From Prorocentrum cordatum (lineage: Eukaryota; Sar; Dinophyceae; Prorocentrales; Prorocentraceae): a stretch of 64,000 bases of DNA. The position numbers and the translations under genes are program-made. Location of the stretch: contig CAUYUJ010018559.1 of NCBI GenBank assembly GCA_963575745.1, forward strand, positions 1-64,000, read 5' to 3'. Positions within the stretch are counted from its first letter, which is position 1; the number at the start of each line of letters is the position of its first letter. This document shows, one piece after another, positions 1-8,610 of the stretch. The notes under the pieces are model-generated. The model saw nothing but the letters and a program-made list of their open reading frames with translations. It had not been told where the DNA came from and searched no databases.

Positions 1-100
1 GCGGGGGGCGGCAGGGCCGCGATGCCGCGGCTAGATCCGCCGCCGGGTCCCGGCCAGAGCGAGCCCCTGGACGGGGTCAGGGGCCCCCCCTTCTATACCC

Positions 101-144
101 ATATCTGACGTCCTACCCCTCCCTCCCATCGCTTACCGTGGCGC
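101..144 (+). repeat. 44-bp dispersed repeat, copy 1
   Basis: This 44-bp segment recurs at 34759-34802 with two mismatches. Both copies contain ATATCTGACGTCCTACCCC followed by a CCCTCCCATC stretch. No function is apparent. The similarity ends abruptly on both sides, so it is a small dispersed repeat and not a large duplication. Confidence 0.7.
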
Positions 145-224
145 GCACGTGGCCAGGACCTCCGCGGCCCCGAGGGAGGGGAGCCCAGGCGTCTGGCGTC
201 TCAGAGAAAACACGAGGCGACGGT

Positions 225-372
225 GTTTCATGGCTTTGCGGGGGCCTCTCTGGGCCCTAACCAGGCCTCGGGGCCGTGCAAAAACGAGGGGGTTATGAAA
301 AACCAGCCCCAGGGAAGTGGTCGAGAGGTCGGGGGCCCGTGCCTGGAAAACGCCGAGGCGCCAGACGTCTGC
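225..372 (-). mobile_element. Family C TIR element, degenerate copy
   Basis: This interval carries the family C hallmarks in diverged form: GGGGGCCTCTCTGGGCCC, then CAGGCCTCGGGGCCGT, then CCAGACGTCT near 360. Complete copies at 14552-14737 and 14956-15141 show the same order of blocks. The ends here are eroded and boundaries are approximate. Confidence 0.4.
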
Positions 373-468
373 TGGGAGGGCGCAGATCTCCGACGAGATG
401 CGCTCCCAATCCGAGCGCTCTGCCTCGATCTCTGCCCCCGGGGCATTTTATAGGCGAACGAAAAAAAT

Positions 469-632
469 CATAAACATAAAAATTCGGAGGTCCGCGCGGA
501 TTTCTCGGATCCGCGCTGGGCCCCCCTGGCAGCGCCTCCGGCGCCGCCCCTGGCGCGCTCCGCGCCCAGGGGGGGGGGGGTCGAGCGCCGATCCGAGAAA
601 TCCGCGCGGACCTCCGAGTTGTTATGTTTATG
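469..632. mobile_element. Foldback element, family F copy 1
   Basis: A 164-bp foldback. The left arm starts CATAAACATAAAAATTCGGA and continues through a GGTCCGCGCGGATTTCTCGG block; the right arm is its inverse, ending at GTTATGTTTATG. A GC-rich core (GCGCCTCCGGCGCCGCCCC, then CTGGCGCGCTCCGCGC) forms an inner hairpin. No coding capacity. Related copies are at 1077-1239 and 17095-17201, with a truncated one inside the palindrome at 6556-6873. Confidence 0.8.
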
Positions 633-820
633 CCAATGTCCGTCCCCCTGCTTCCTCGGGTCCCAAGGGCCCTCGAACAGAGAAAAAGAACAAACAAAAA
701 AAAACAAGCGCGGGAGAGGTGGCGGGTCCTCTGGGGCCGCGCGCGCTGCAGAGGCGCATCTCGTCGGATGTCTGGGGAGCCCCGGGGCCCCCCCAACGCC
801 TCGTGGAGGATGGCGGCTAG
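633..820. other. No gene seen
   Basis: GC-rich sequence between a foldback element and a microsatellite. It has a short A-rich run near 684-705 and nothing recognisable. Confidence 0.5.
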
Positions 821-990
821 CTCCTCCTCCTCCTCCTCCTCCTCCTCCCTCCTCCTCCTCCTCCTCCTCCTCCTCCTCCTCTTCCTCCTCCTCCTCCTCC
901 TCCTCCTCCCTCCTCCTCCTCCTCCTCCTCCTCCTCTCCTCCTCCTCCTCCTCCTCCTCCTCCTCCTCCTCCTCCTCCTCCTCCTCCTCC
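821..990. repeat. (CTC)n microsatellite, 170 bp
   Basis: Almost pure CTC trinucleotide tract with a few one-base slips that shift its register. Open frames through it give only Ser, Leu, Pro, Glu, Gly or Arg runs and are not genes. Confidence 0.95.
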
Positions 991-1076
991 AAGGGTCCGT
1001 GATAACACCCCCCACCCCAGCGATGGGAGGACGAGGGTGAGGAGGGGAAAGACGAGGGTAGGGAAACGAACAATGA

Positions 1077-1239
1077 CATAAACATAAAAACTCGGAGGTC
1101 GGCGCGGATGTCTCGGATGCGCGCTGCACCCCCCTGGCGGCGCCTCCGGCGCCGCCCCTGGCGCGCTCTGTGCGCCAGGGAAGGTGGTCCAGCGCCGATC
1201 CGAGAAATCCGCGCGGACCTCCGAGTTGTTATGTTTATG
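1077..1239. mobile_element. Foldback element, family F copy 2
   Basis: A 163-bp foldback closely related to 469-632. It starts CATAAACATAAAAACTCGGA, ends ACTCCGAGTTGTTATGTTTATG-like, and has the same central GCGCCTCCGGCGCCGCCCC hairpin. The two copies are in the same orientation, about 610 bp apart, with a (CTC)n tract between them. Confidence 0.8.
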
Positions 1240-2500
1240 TGCTGATTGTTCCCCAAGAAGGGGGGGGGGAAGCACGAGTGGCATTGCCAGTCGAGAGCTC
1301 AGGGGGAGGGGGTCCTGGTTGGCATGAAAGGCCCTCTGCGGTGACTGTCGTCTGCCTGCGCAGCTGCAAGCTCCCCCTGCGCAGGCCGAACCACCGTGTC
1401 GCAGCCAGCACGGCGGCTGTCTTGCGGACAATCCCGCGCAGGACCCCGCCCCGCGAACCACCACTTGGACTGCGAAGCGGTAGCCAGGAACCTCAGGCGC
1501 AGGCCTTCATGTTTCACACTGCTTCTGCACACCGTCTCGACCACCAGCGCCCCAGCCACCATCTCAGGAATGCAGCAGGAGCAGGGTGTAGGGCCCAGGT
1601 GAAGGGAAACTGGTTTCCCATATTTTCTGGGTTTTTGTCTTCCCCACCACTTCCCATATTTTCCCATATTTTCGGGGAAATCGACGATTAATTGTGTCTG
1701 TGTGTGTTTTTTCCCTCCTGACCAGGCCCACTCGCCGGGGGAACAAAGAGATAACGATGCGGGCATTCCACGGACCTCTCCTGAGGTGCGTTCTGGCCGG
1801 GATTTCGAGGCGAGTCCAGCCGTGGCGACGAAAGAAAGGTAGCAATATCGGTTCTTGTTTCTCCTCTGACTCGAGCCGTGGACAAATCTCGACGCCGGGT
1901 TGTTGGCCGTTTCTGGCCCTGGAGCCCTCGCTGATGGATCGGGGTGAGAACGCCGATCGGGGTGAGAACGCCGGTCCCAGGGAAGCGCTCGAGACATCCG
2001 GGGCCCCACGTTGCGAAACCATCACTGCGTCGGAGGTCAGGGGAGGAAGGAGCAGAAAGGCGGCCGAAACGATGCGGGCACGGCTGTACGCGCGCCTCCG
2101 CCTCTGTTTTGCGAACGCGCGCACACCCACATCTCAGCCGGCGAGCGTCTACGGAGCAGCGAGACGCGGGCATGCAGGATCTCGCGCTCGGGTGTTGCCA
2201 GGGGTGCTCCCAGAGCTCCAGGTGCCCCCAGCTTCTCGCTCCCTGTGGGGCCCCTGCATGCCCTCGAGGCCTCGCGAGGGGTGCTCTGGAGGTCTCCTGG
2301 GCCTCCCTGGGAGACGGTTGGGGCCACCTTGGGCCAGGGCCACCCCTGGCAACGCCCGACCCCAGACCTGCGACGTGGGCCCGGCGAGGGCCCCCAGAGG
2401 CCGGGCGTGGACCCAAAGACCTCCCGTCGTGAGTCTTGTTCGTGACGACGCGACCCTGTCTGCAGGCAACCCGTACACAAGGAGGACGCACGACAGGGAT
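1240..2500. other. Long interval without a supported gene
   Basis: About 1.26 kb of GC-rich sequence. Near 1618-1676 there are short repeats of TTCCCATATTTTC. Near 1936-1972 a 20-bp unit (GATCGGGGTGAGAACGCC) occurs twice in tandem. Open frames exist on both strands but none shows a domain or consistent codon bias. Confidence 0.5.
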
Positions 2501-2607
2501 GCAGGGGCCTTGGAAGGCCATGTCGACACCTTGCCCGCGGGGCGCGGCCAGCGAAAGCGGCCAGGGATGAGGATGCAAGGGTGACCTTGGAAAGTCGCTC
2601 GCCCTTA
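2501..2607 (+). repeat. Dispersed repeat family G, copy 1
   Basis: Contains GCCATGTCGACACCTTGC, the conserved core GCGCGGCCAGCGAAAGCGGC and GATGCAAGGGTGACCTTGG, ending in CGCCCTTAC. The same order of blocks occurs at 9078-9205 and 17667-17800. The core forms a GCGGCC...GGCC hairpin. Mobility is inferred only from recurrence. Confidence 0.65.
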
Positions 2608-2760
2608 CAGGAGGAGCTCGACCACGAGAGACCTTCCACAAGAAGCCCGAGACCCCGAGACCCTGCAGGACGCCCGTGGATTCACGGTGTGGGGACGCCA
2701 CGCTCCCCACCGCGTAACCGCCGAAGCCCGAGAAGCCCCGGGCACCCCCTGCACGGGTTG
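2608..2760 (+). repeat. Dispersed repeat family K, copy 1
   Basis: Begins GAGGAGCTCGACCACGAGAG, continues with CCTTCCACAAGAAGCCC and ends in a GGGCACCCCCTGCACGGG block. It is directly repeated at 3490-3640 with moderate divergence. No coding capacity was recognised. Confidence 0.6.
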
Positions 2761-2787
2761 ACTGCAGGACACGCTCCTGCCCCTCCC

Positions 2788-2922
2788 TGACCTCCTCCTC
2801 CTCCTCCTCCTCCTCCCTCCTCCTCCCCTCCTCCTCCTCCCCCTCCTATCCTCTCCTCCTCCTCCTCCTCCTCCTCCTCCTCCTCCTCCTCCTCCTCCTC
2901 CTCCTCCTCCTCCTCCTCCTCC
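2788..2922. repeat. (CTC)n microsatellite
   Basis: A 135-bp interrupted CTC tract with CCC interruptions. It lies between the two family K copies. Confidence 0.95.
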
Positions 2923-3068
2923 CTGACCTTCCAGAGCCTGCCGCCCGCCTGCCTCCGACCCCACCCGGCCCTCAGGGCGTCGGGCACGGGCTGCGGTGCC
3001 GCGGCGAGCCAGAGCTGCTGGCCTGCTGCCACCCGCGGGAGCTCCTCGCGGGCAGCGGGAGATAGGAA

Positions 3069-3224
3069 GGCACCAACTATACACCAACACCGATCCTGGC
3101 CAGGACCACCCTGGGCCCAGGATCGGTGTATATGCCTTCTTGCCCAGGGCAGGAGGGCGTATACACCGATCCTGGGCCCAGGGTGATCCTGACCAGGATC
3201 GGTGTTGGTGTATAGTTGGTGCCC
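3069..3224. mobile_element. Foldback element E, near-perfect inverted repeat
   Basis: A 156-bp foldback with arms of about 66 bp. The left arm starts GGCACCAACTATACACCAAC and the right arm is its inverse, ending GTTGGTGTATAGTTGGTGCC. The loop is about 19 bp (TTCTTGCCCAGGGCAGGAG). Each arm contains two smaller inverted copies of CCGATCCTGG. The arms are nearly identical, which suggests a recent insertion. A diverged copy around 19637-20130 is split by a family B element. Confidence 0.85.
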
Positions 3225-3475
3225 TCCGAGGAGAGCGGCGCGGCGCGCAGCGCAGGAGGGCCCAGCTCCGAGTCGAGACGTCGCATCGGCGGTCGAAGTG
3301 AGGCGGATCCGCGGAAACCGGCGGCCGAGTCGGGAGAAGTCGAGTCGGCGGAAATCGGCAGGCGAGTAGGCCTCCAATGAGAAATCGGAGGCCAAATCAG
3401 AATCCGAAGCCGAATCGAATCGGAACCGGAAGCCACCGAAATCGAATCGAATCGAATCGGGAGAATCCAAATGAG
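3225..3475. repeat. AATCG-type pentamer-rich low complexity
   Basis: From about 3300 the sequence drifts into imperfect GAATC/AATCG repeats, clearest at 3405-3465 (CGAATCGAATCGGAACCGG and ATCGAATCGAATCG). No gene is supported. Confidence 0.6.
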
Positions 3476-3489
3476 CCCTGGCAATGTAT

Positions 3490-3640
3490 ACTACGGTGGG
3501 AGCTCGACCACAAGAAACCTTCCACAAGAAGCCCAAACCCTGAGACCCCAGGACGTCCACTGATTTTTTGGAGGGAACGTCGCGCTCTCCATAGCAGAAC
3601 CATCGAATCCAAAGATGCCCAGGGCACCCTGCAGGCAAGC
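3490..3640 (+). repeat. Dispersed repeat family K, copy 2
   Basis: Direct repeat of 2608-2760: GGGAGCTCGACCACAAGAAA, CCTTCCACAAGAAGCCC, CCTGAGACCCCAGGACG, and a terminal GGGCACCCTGCAGGC block. Copies differ at many sites, so the duplication is old. Confidence 0.6.
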
Positions 3641-4065
3641 AAGGTGGTTCTTGGCATGGGTTTCCACTGTAGCTCCGCACGGATTTCTCCAGGGACCGAC
3701 GCCAACGATGTTGAAAACGCGCTGGCGCCTAGAATGAAAAACGAAACGAAACCGAACGTTGAAAACGAACGTTTAGAACGAAACGGGTGCCAAACGAAAA
3801 CGAAAAACGAGATGAGGCCGCCATTCAGCGAGAACACAAATCGAAAGACGAAACGAACTTCACAGACCACGCTTCGACCGTCGCTGGGCCCCCCTGCCTG
3901 GCGCGGGGAGCGCGCCAGGGGCGGCGCTGGAGGCGCCGCCAGGGGCGCCCAGCGCGAAGCTCCGAGGAATCCCACCAGCCCTCTGGGCGCAGGTGGTCCA
4001 AGGAGTTCTTGCACTCCTCTTTCACAACCCCTCGTCCTTTCGATTAGGGGCACCCTCCCCCTGTC
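3641..4065. other. No gene; AACG-rich tract and F-like GC hairpin
   Basis: At 3715-3860 the sequence is rich in AAACGAAACG and AACGAAAACG units. At about 3889-3963 lies a GC-rich hairpin related to the centre of family F elements (GGCGCGGGGAGCGCGCCAGG next to GGCGGCGCTGGAGGCGCCGCC). The outer arms of family F are missing. Confidence 0.5.
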
Positions 4066-4640
4066 CCCCTGACCCAAGATGGCCCAGGATGGCTCCCACG
4101 AGGCGTCCGACGCTCCATGATGGCCTCCAGGATGGCTCGAGATAGCCGAAGATGGTTCAAGGTAGCTTCCGACATACCTCCAAGGGACACAGGACGGTTC
4201 CGAGTGCTCTCGGAGCCCCCTCCAGGACCCCCAAGAGGCCCAAATCCTTCAAACACCAAAAGGGGAATAAATGATGTATGCCTTCTCGCCTTGTCGCGCC
4301 TTTGAAGACTCGAGATTGCCCCAAGATGGCCCGAAAAGAGCCCCCAGAGGGACCCAAGAGGCCCCCAGACGGTCCCGAAAGCGCCCAAGAGCGCTCCAAG
4401 AGGAGCTCCAAGGGGCGGCGTTGCGGACCCCAGAAGGGGGAGCAAATCTAGGACCCCCCCCCCCTCCTTTGATCGACGCCCTACAAGATGGCCCCAAGAG
4501 GCCTGACAGGGCACCCAAGCGGCCCCAAAAGAGCCCCAAGAGGGCCCCAAGAGGGCCCAAGACGGCCCCAAGAGCGCCCAAGAGCGTCCCACGAGGGCCC
4601 CAACAGGCGGTATGCTCCCCCCTCCTCCTCCCCTCGCCCA
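4066..4640. repeat. CCAAGA decamer-like degenerate array
   Basis: Some 570 bp of imperfect 9-12 bp units of the type CCCAAGAGGCC or CCCAAGATGG. The same texture occurs at 42190-42510 (opposite strand), 46795-47085, 48315-48450 (opposite strand) and 58490-59310. Frames across it read as Pro/Arg/Lys-rich peptides on one strand and Gly/Trp/Leu-rich on the other, as expected of a translated repeat. Confidence 0.7.
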
Positions 4641-5142
4641 CTCGCGAGCCCCAGGGATGGTCCGAAGAGGCACCCCAAGGTCACGCCCTTGCTCCCCGAG
4701 ATCTCGAGTTGTTCCACTATATGTATCTCCTTCTATGGAAACGAACTCAATACACCGACGCTGTTTCCAGCCCTGCATTGAAAATTGCACAGGAAAACGG
4801 ATCCTGATGTACACGGAATCCTGGTGTACACATGTTTCGTTGTTTCCATTGGAAACGGATTTTTGTAAGTACACCACACCACCCCGACGTCGTCCCCGAC
4901 CCCTAAACGGTCCTGGGATTGGAAAACAGCCCGCCACTGGTAATGTATATGCTCCAGTTTACGATCATGAGCAACGCTTCTGAACGGGCTGGTGGTTTCA
5001 GCTTCAGTTTCAGCCTGCGTGCCGGCTCCGACGGAGCGGTCCCCGGAAGGGCAGGCGGGACACAAGTGCACAGCAAGTGCGGGAAAACCTACACGCGCGA
5101 TCAGAAGACATCATTGGCAACTGGTCCAGCAAAAACCGACCA
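4641..5142. other. Interval without a supported gene
   Basis: Contains short inverted motifs around TGTTTCCA/TGGAAACG and GGTGTACAC/GTACACC at 4735-4885, which may be an old inverted-repeat element. No coding frame was recognised. Confidence 0.45.
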
Positions 5143-5255
5143 GGAGGAGGAGGAGGAGGAGGAGGAGGAGGAGGAGGAGGAGCAGGAGCAGCGGGAGGAG
5201 GAGGAGGAGGAGGAGGAGGAGAGGAGGCGGATGAGGAGGAGAAGGAGGATGGGGG
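5143..5255. repeat. (GAG)n microsatellite
   Basis: GGA/GAG tract with a few interruptions. Together with the (CTC)n tract at 5456-5555 it forms an inverted pair around a 200-bp unique segment containing an exon-like frame. Confidence 0.9.
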
Positions 5256-5289
5256 GGAGGAGGGAACACGCGAAGCTTGAGGAATGTAT

Positions 5290-5401
5290 GTTCCCGCAAG
5301 TTTGTCCCGAAGAACCTCATCAGCTTGACGTTCGGCTCCCCGCTCGAAAACTCGAGGGCCCCCTCGGCCTCCTGCAGGCGCCGGAACTCGGCGATGGCGT
5401 C
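5290..5401 (-). CDS. Candidate internal exon, unknown protein
   Basis: Reading on the minus strand from 5401, the frame gives DAIAEFRRLQEAEGALEFSS, then a GEPNVKLMRFFGTNL stretch. The codons are overwhelmingly G/C-ending, like the well-supported gene at 9433-13962. A pyrimidine-rich stretch ending in CTTCCCTTCCGAG precedes the frame and offers an AG/G acceptor at 5402-5403. A GC-type donor could lie near the TTGCGGGAAC at about 5290. The product is a partly helical, charged fragment with no domain I recognise. Lower-coordinate boundaries are approximate. Possibly the same minus-strand gene as the frames at 5553-5600 and 6090-6400. Confidence 0.4.
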
Positions 5402-5455
5402 CTCGGAAGGGAAGGAGCAGCGTCGTGGAGAAACTTTCGGCGCTCCCCGCGAATT

Positions 5456-5555
5456 CCTCCTCCTCCTCCTCCTCCTCCTCTCCTCCTCCTCCTCCTCCTC
5501 CTCCTCCTCCTCCTCCTCCTCCTCCTCCTCCTCCTCCTCCTCCTCCTCCTCCTCC
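5456..5555. repeat. (CTC)n microsatellite
   Basis: Nearly pure CTC tract of 100 bp with one slip near 5480. Confidence 0.95.
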
Positions 5556-5600
5556 CCGGGCGAGCTCCGCGCACAAGAGATGGGGATCCAGCGCCGCTTC
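5553..5600 (-). CDS. Weak candidate exon, minus strand
   Basis: The minus-strand frame GLKRRWIPISCARSSPG follows a CTCCAG|G acceptor-like site near 5600 and runs into the (CTC)n tract. It lies between two better exon candidates on the same strand. Too short to name, and chance is a real alternative. Confidence 0.2.
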
Positions 5601-5730
5601 AGGCCCTGGAGGATTCCTGATCTAATGAGGACGGCGGTGAAATCAATGGCCAATCCATGATTGCAGCTCCACCGCCTTCAAGACCCTGGGTTGCTTTTCC
5701 AGTGGGTCCTTGTTATAGGCCTCTTCATTA

Positions 5731-5885
5731 GGGTCCGGATAGATGGAGTCGGAGGATCGCGCCGCATCACCGACGTCGGCGACGCATCAACGCCGTCGGC
5801 ACAGAGAAGATCGGGCCCCGCTTCGAGCCGCATCGCCGATGCATCGGCGATGCGGCACGATCCTCCGACCCCATCTGTTCTGACC
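5731..5885. mobile_element. Foldback element, family H copy 1
   Basis: Left arm GATGGAGTCGGAGGATCGCG then CCGCATC; right arm GATGCGGCACGATCCTCCG then ACCCCATC. The interior holds a perfect 22-bp palindrome at 5831-5852 (CATCGCCGATG and its inverse). Related copies are at 17256-17388 (complete) and 25303-25372 (left half). Confidence 0.75.
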
Positions 5886-5990
5886 CCACCTGGGAGGCTT
5901 CTAGAGACTCTTATCCAACACCCTCCCCGTACTTGCACGGCAGGCTCGTGCCGTGTCGACCCTGGACGTCTACGCCGCTTGCCCCCGCAG

Positions 5991-6094
5991 ACATGCGACG
6001 TCCTCATTTTTTCAGGACGGCGTCCCTGGAAGTCCCGACCCCTCCCCCGGGACAGGCCCGGCGAGGGCCCCCCGGGGCCGAACCTGGCTCAAGA
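5991..6094 (+). mobile_element. Family C element, partial
   Basis: Starts AGACATGCGACGTCCTCATT, continues GGACGGCGTCCCTGGAAGTCC and GCGAGGGCCCCCCGGGGCCG, and ends near CAAGACCTCCCGCC. The far terminus is missing. It abuts the candidate exon at 6090-6400. Confidence 0.55.
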
Positions 6095-6400
6095 CCTCCC
6101 GCCCTGCTTCCCTTCTGCGGCGCGCGCCGCTCGGCGCGCCCTCCTCGCGTCCTGGGCCTTGGTGGTCGCCTTCGGCGGCGCCGAGGCACCGCCCGCGCGC
6201 CCGGCGCCGCCGCCCCCTCGGGCGAGCGGGCCGCCGCGGCCGCCGCGGGCGGGAGCCGCCGCCGCGCCCGCGCGGGCGGCGCCGGGCCCGGGCATCGCCG
6301 GCGGCCGCTGCTGCCGGTGGCCCTTGGCCTGCAGGAAGCGCCGCGCGGTCTCGTCGTCCGTGAAGCCCCACTCCTCGGCGGGCGCCCGGCGGGTCGAGGC
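6090..6400 (-). CDS. Candidate exon, Ala/Gly/Arg-rich protein fragment
   Basis: The minus-strand frame reads RRAPAEEWGFTDDETARRFL then QAKGHRQQRPPAMPGPG and continues as an Ala/Gly/Arg-rich tail to a stop near 6089. Third codon positions are almost all G or C. The segment is bracketed by family C elements of opposite orientation (5991-6094 and about 6398-6566), the arrangement expected if those elements are introns. No domain is recognised. The low-complexity tail has alternative open frames, so only the first 40 codons are persuasive. Confidence 0.4.
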
Positions 6401-6566
6401 AAGAAATCGAGGCAAGGAGGTTTTTCCTAATTTTCGGCCTCCGGGGGCCCTCGCCGGGCCTCGGGAGCGTCAAAGAACGACTCAGGATGCAAAGCCGGTC
6501 ATGGGGAGAGGGTCCAGACCTCTGGGGGTCGACGTAATGAAAAAATCATTACGTCGGGGGTCTGGG
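6398..6566 (-). mobile_element. Family C TIR element
   Basis: Runs from a GGCAAGGAGGTTTTTCCTAA block through TTTTCGGCCTCC, CGAGGGCCC, AACGACTCAGGATGCAAAGC and AGACCTCTGGGGGTCGACGT to the terminus GGGGGTCTGGG at 6556-6566. That terminus is also the outer edge of the long palindrome at 6556-6873. Confidence 0.7.
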
Positions 6567-6873
6567 GGGGGAGCAGGGCGATGAGAAAAGGATTGCGGGG
6601 AGGACTTCGAGGAGGGCTTCGAGGATTTCGGGGATCTTCGAGGATCCCGAGGTAAAGCGCTGGGGCCCCCAGGGGCGGCGCCTCCGGCGCCGCCCCTGGC
6701 GCGCTCCGCGCGCCAGGGGGGAAGGTCCGGCGCCGATCCGAGAAGTCCGCGCGGACCTCCGAGTTATCATGTTTACCTCGGGATCCTCGAAGATCCCCGA
6801 AATCCTCGAAGCCCTCCTCGAAGTCCTCCCCGCAATCCTTTTCTCATCGCCCTGCTCCCCCCCCAGACCCCCC
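6556..6873. repeat. Long palindrome with ~104-bp arms
   Basis: Left arm 6556-6659 and right arm 6769-6873 are inverted copies with essentially no mismatch visible; both contain CGAGGATTTCGGGGATC and CTTCGAGGAGGGCTTCGAGG or their inverse. The 109-bp centre is a family F core with only the right F arm preserved. The arms end in the family C terminal motif on both sides. Arms this identical imply a very recent origin, active gene conversion or an assembly foldback. Confidence 0.85.
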
Positions 6874-7035
6874 CCAGACCCCCGAGAGAAATCCGATCTG
6901 AGTTTCTATGTTTACGTGATTGCTCGTTTCCCTATTGCAATAGTTTTCGGCCTCTCGGGGCCCTTTATCGGGCCTTGGGACCGTCCAGGAACGGCGCGGG
7001 AGGAAAAACCTGTCCCGGGGCAGTGGTCGGAAAAG
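6874..7035 (-). mobile_element. Family C-like element
   Basis: Begins with CCCAGACCCCCGAGAG directly at the edge of the palindrome, and contains TTTTCGGCCTCTCGGGGCCC and GGGCCTTGGGACCGTCCAGG, ending GGAAAAACCTGTCCCGGGGC. The interior is diverged from the complete copies. Confidence 0.55.
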
Positions 7036-7062
7036 CCCGGGGGGACCCGCGCCACAAAAAAA

Positions 7063-7338
7063 AAAAAAAAGTGGAACGCAGGCGGTCTGGGTCTGAGGGG
7101 CAACGCTGGGGGGATGGGTGGGCCAGCTCCTCGCGAGCGGCGAACACACAGCCGTCTCCGTGCCCTCGCGGCCTGGGTTCTGGGGCGCGATCCCGCGGAC
7201 GCGCGGGATCGCACTGCGGACGGTCCACGCAGGGCACCCGCGAGCCAACGCCCCGTGTCTGCGGGGTCGGGGCCCAGGGGCCTGGCCTGCGAGGCCGCGG
7301 CTACGGATATCTGCGCGTGGTTCGCCCACGAGCTTTAG
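7063..7338. other. Unique GC-rich interval between two elements
   Basis: A 275-bp unique segment between a C-like and an A-like element. Frames are open on both strands; on the minus strand one reads VRSAIPRVRGIAPQNPG. It could be an exon but coding strand cannot be decided. Confidence 0.3.
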
Positions 7339-7341
7339 GTC

Positions 7342-7545
7342 GGGCATGTCCTCCTACGGGGGAACTCGGCATGGAAAGTTAAGAGTAGTCAAAAAAAATG
7401 CTCCAGGATGGTCAAGATGGTCGAACAGAATCGCCCCCAGGCTGGTTTTTACCAAACAGCTTTTGCTGATAGGTTTCTAGTGGTCTCAAAAGAGAGCAGC
7501 AGATGACTCCACAGGGGGGTCGGGGCGGGACCCGGGGCGGTGCCG
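7342..7545 (+). mobile_element. Family A element plus flanking block R
   Basis: Begins GTCGGGCATGTCC after TTTAG, and contains the family A interior (CTCCAGGATGGTCAAGATGG and ATCGCCCCCAGGCTGG). From about 7464 it continues into block R, CTGATAGGTTTCTAGTGGTC, which also follows the A copy at 15391-15475. The inverted right terminus of A is absent. Confidence 0.6.
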
Positions 7546-7594
7546 CCGAAGCCCAAATCGCTTGGGACATCCTCGTAAAATCGCTCTTGGTGCT

Positions 7595-7920
7595 CCCAGA
7601 ACTCCATTCCCAGGCCACATTCTGGATGCCCGGAGCCAACTGTAGGCCACTTCGTGGTCTTCGACTTCCCAGAACTCCATTCCCGGGCCACATTTTGGAT
7701 GCCCGGAGCCAACTGTAGGCCACTTCGTGCTCTTCGATTTCCCAGAACTCCATTCCCGGGCCACATTTTGGATGCCCAGAGCCAACTGTAGGCCACTTCG
7801 TGCTCTTCAAGTTCCCAGAACTCCATTCCTGGGCATGATTTTGAATGCCCGGTCCAACTGTAGGCCACTTCGTGTTCTTCTAGTTCCCAGAACTCCATTC
7901 CTGGGCCACATTTTGAATGC
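7595..7920 (-). repeat. 73-bp minisatellite, about 4.5 units
   Basis: Units begin CCCAGAACTCCATTCC at 7595, 7668, 7741, 7814 and 7886. Each carries GGCCACATTTTGGATGCCCG and CAACTGTAGGCCACTTCGTG. A period of 73 shifts frame at every unit, so the repeated peptides seen on the minus strand are not one protein. Confidence 0.9.
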
Positions 7921-8275
7921 TGAGGCAGGCTGATGCTGCGGCCGAGGCAGGCTGAGGCTAGAGGCAAGGCTGAGGCTGAGGCCGAGCGCTGAAGGCAGAC
8001 TGAGGCTGAGCTGAAGCAGACTGAGGCCTGAGGCGAGGCAGGCTGAGGCTGAGGCTGAAGCAGGCTGATGCTGAGGCAGGCTGAGGCTGAGCTGTGGCTG
8101 AGCTGAGGCTGATGCAGGCTGAGGCTGAGGCAGGCTGAGGCTGAGGCCGAGGCTGAAGGCAGACTGAGGCTGAGGCTGAAGCAGGCTGAGGCTGAGGCTT
8201 AGGCAGGCTGAGGCTGAGGCGGCTGAGGCTGAGGCTGAGGCAGGCTGAGGCTGAGGCTGTGACTGCGACTGCCGT
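7921..8275 (+). repeat. GAGGCT/GAGGCAG hexamer-heptamer array
   Basis: About 355 bp built from GGCTGAGGCTGAG and GGCAGGCTGAGGCTGA units of mixed phase, directly following the 73-bp minisatellite. Confidence 0.9.
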
Positions 8276-8610
8276 TGCCGCTGCGACTGTCATCGCGAAT
8301 GCGACTACGACTGCGAGAACAGCAGAATTCTACAACTGGATTTTCATCTGAATCTTAAGGGGAATGCTTTCAGATATGCTTCTACACATCGCTGTGAGGT
8401 TGCTTTGCCGGGATAATTGACTATCGTCGGCCTGTCGTCGGCGACGCCCCGGCCCCGTGCATCCGCCCGCTCCCGGGCAGGGCGTGGCCCCCCTTTCGGC
8501 GACCAGCGGGCGACGGGGGGTCCGATGCACCCCCGCAGGGCCTGTTCTGTGTGGGGTGCTGATCGAGGGGTGGGCGACTGACCCTCCGACGGAGCTTGCC
8601 CATGCCCCCC
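8276..8610. other. No gene seen
   Basis: Unique sequence between the hexamer array and the large microsatellite. No supported reading frame. Confidence 0.5.

Noticed and set aside
293-1129. Long open frames of Arg/Gly/Glu, Ser/Leu/Pro or similar runs through triplet tracts
   Set aside because: Pure triplet repeats keep several frames open on both strands. Peptides through (TCC)n/(GGA)n at 821, 2788, 8611, 35361, 60607 and elsewhere are translation artefacts.
6085-6094. Second spliced-leader relic (GGCTCAAG)
   Set aside because: Only eight bases match, which is expected by chance in 64 kb.
7449-7967. 172-residue repetitive protein with EFWELEEHEVAYSW units
   Set aside because: It is the translation of a 73-bp minisatellite. 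The period is not a multiple of three, so the same peptide appears in rotating frames.
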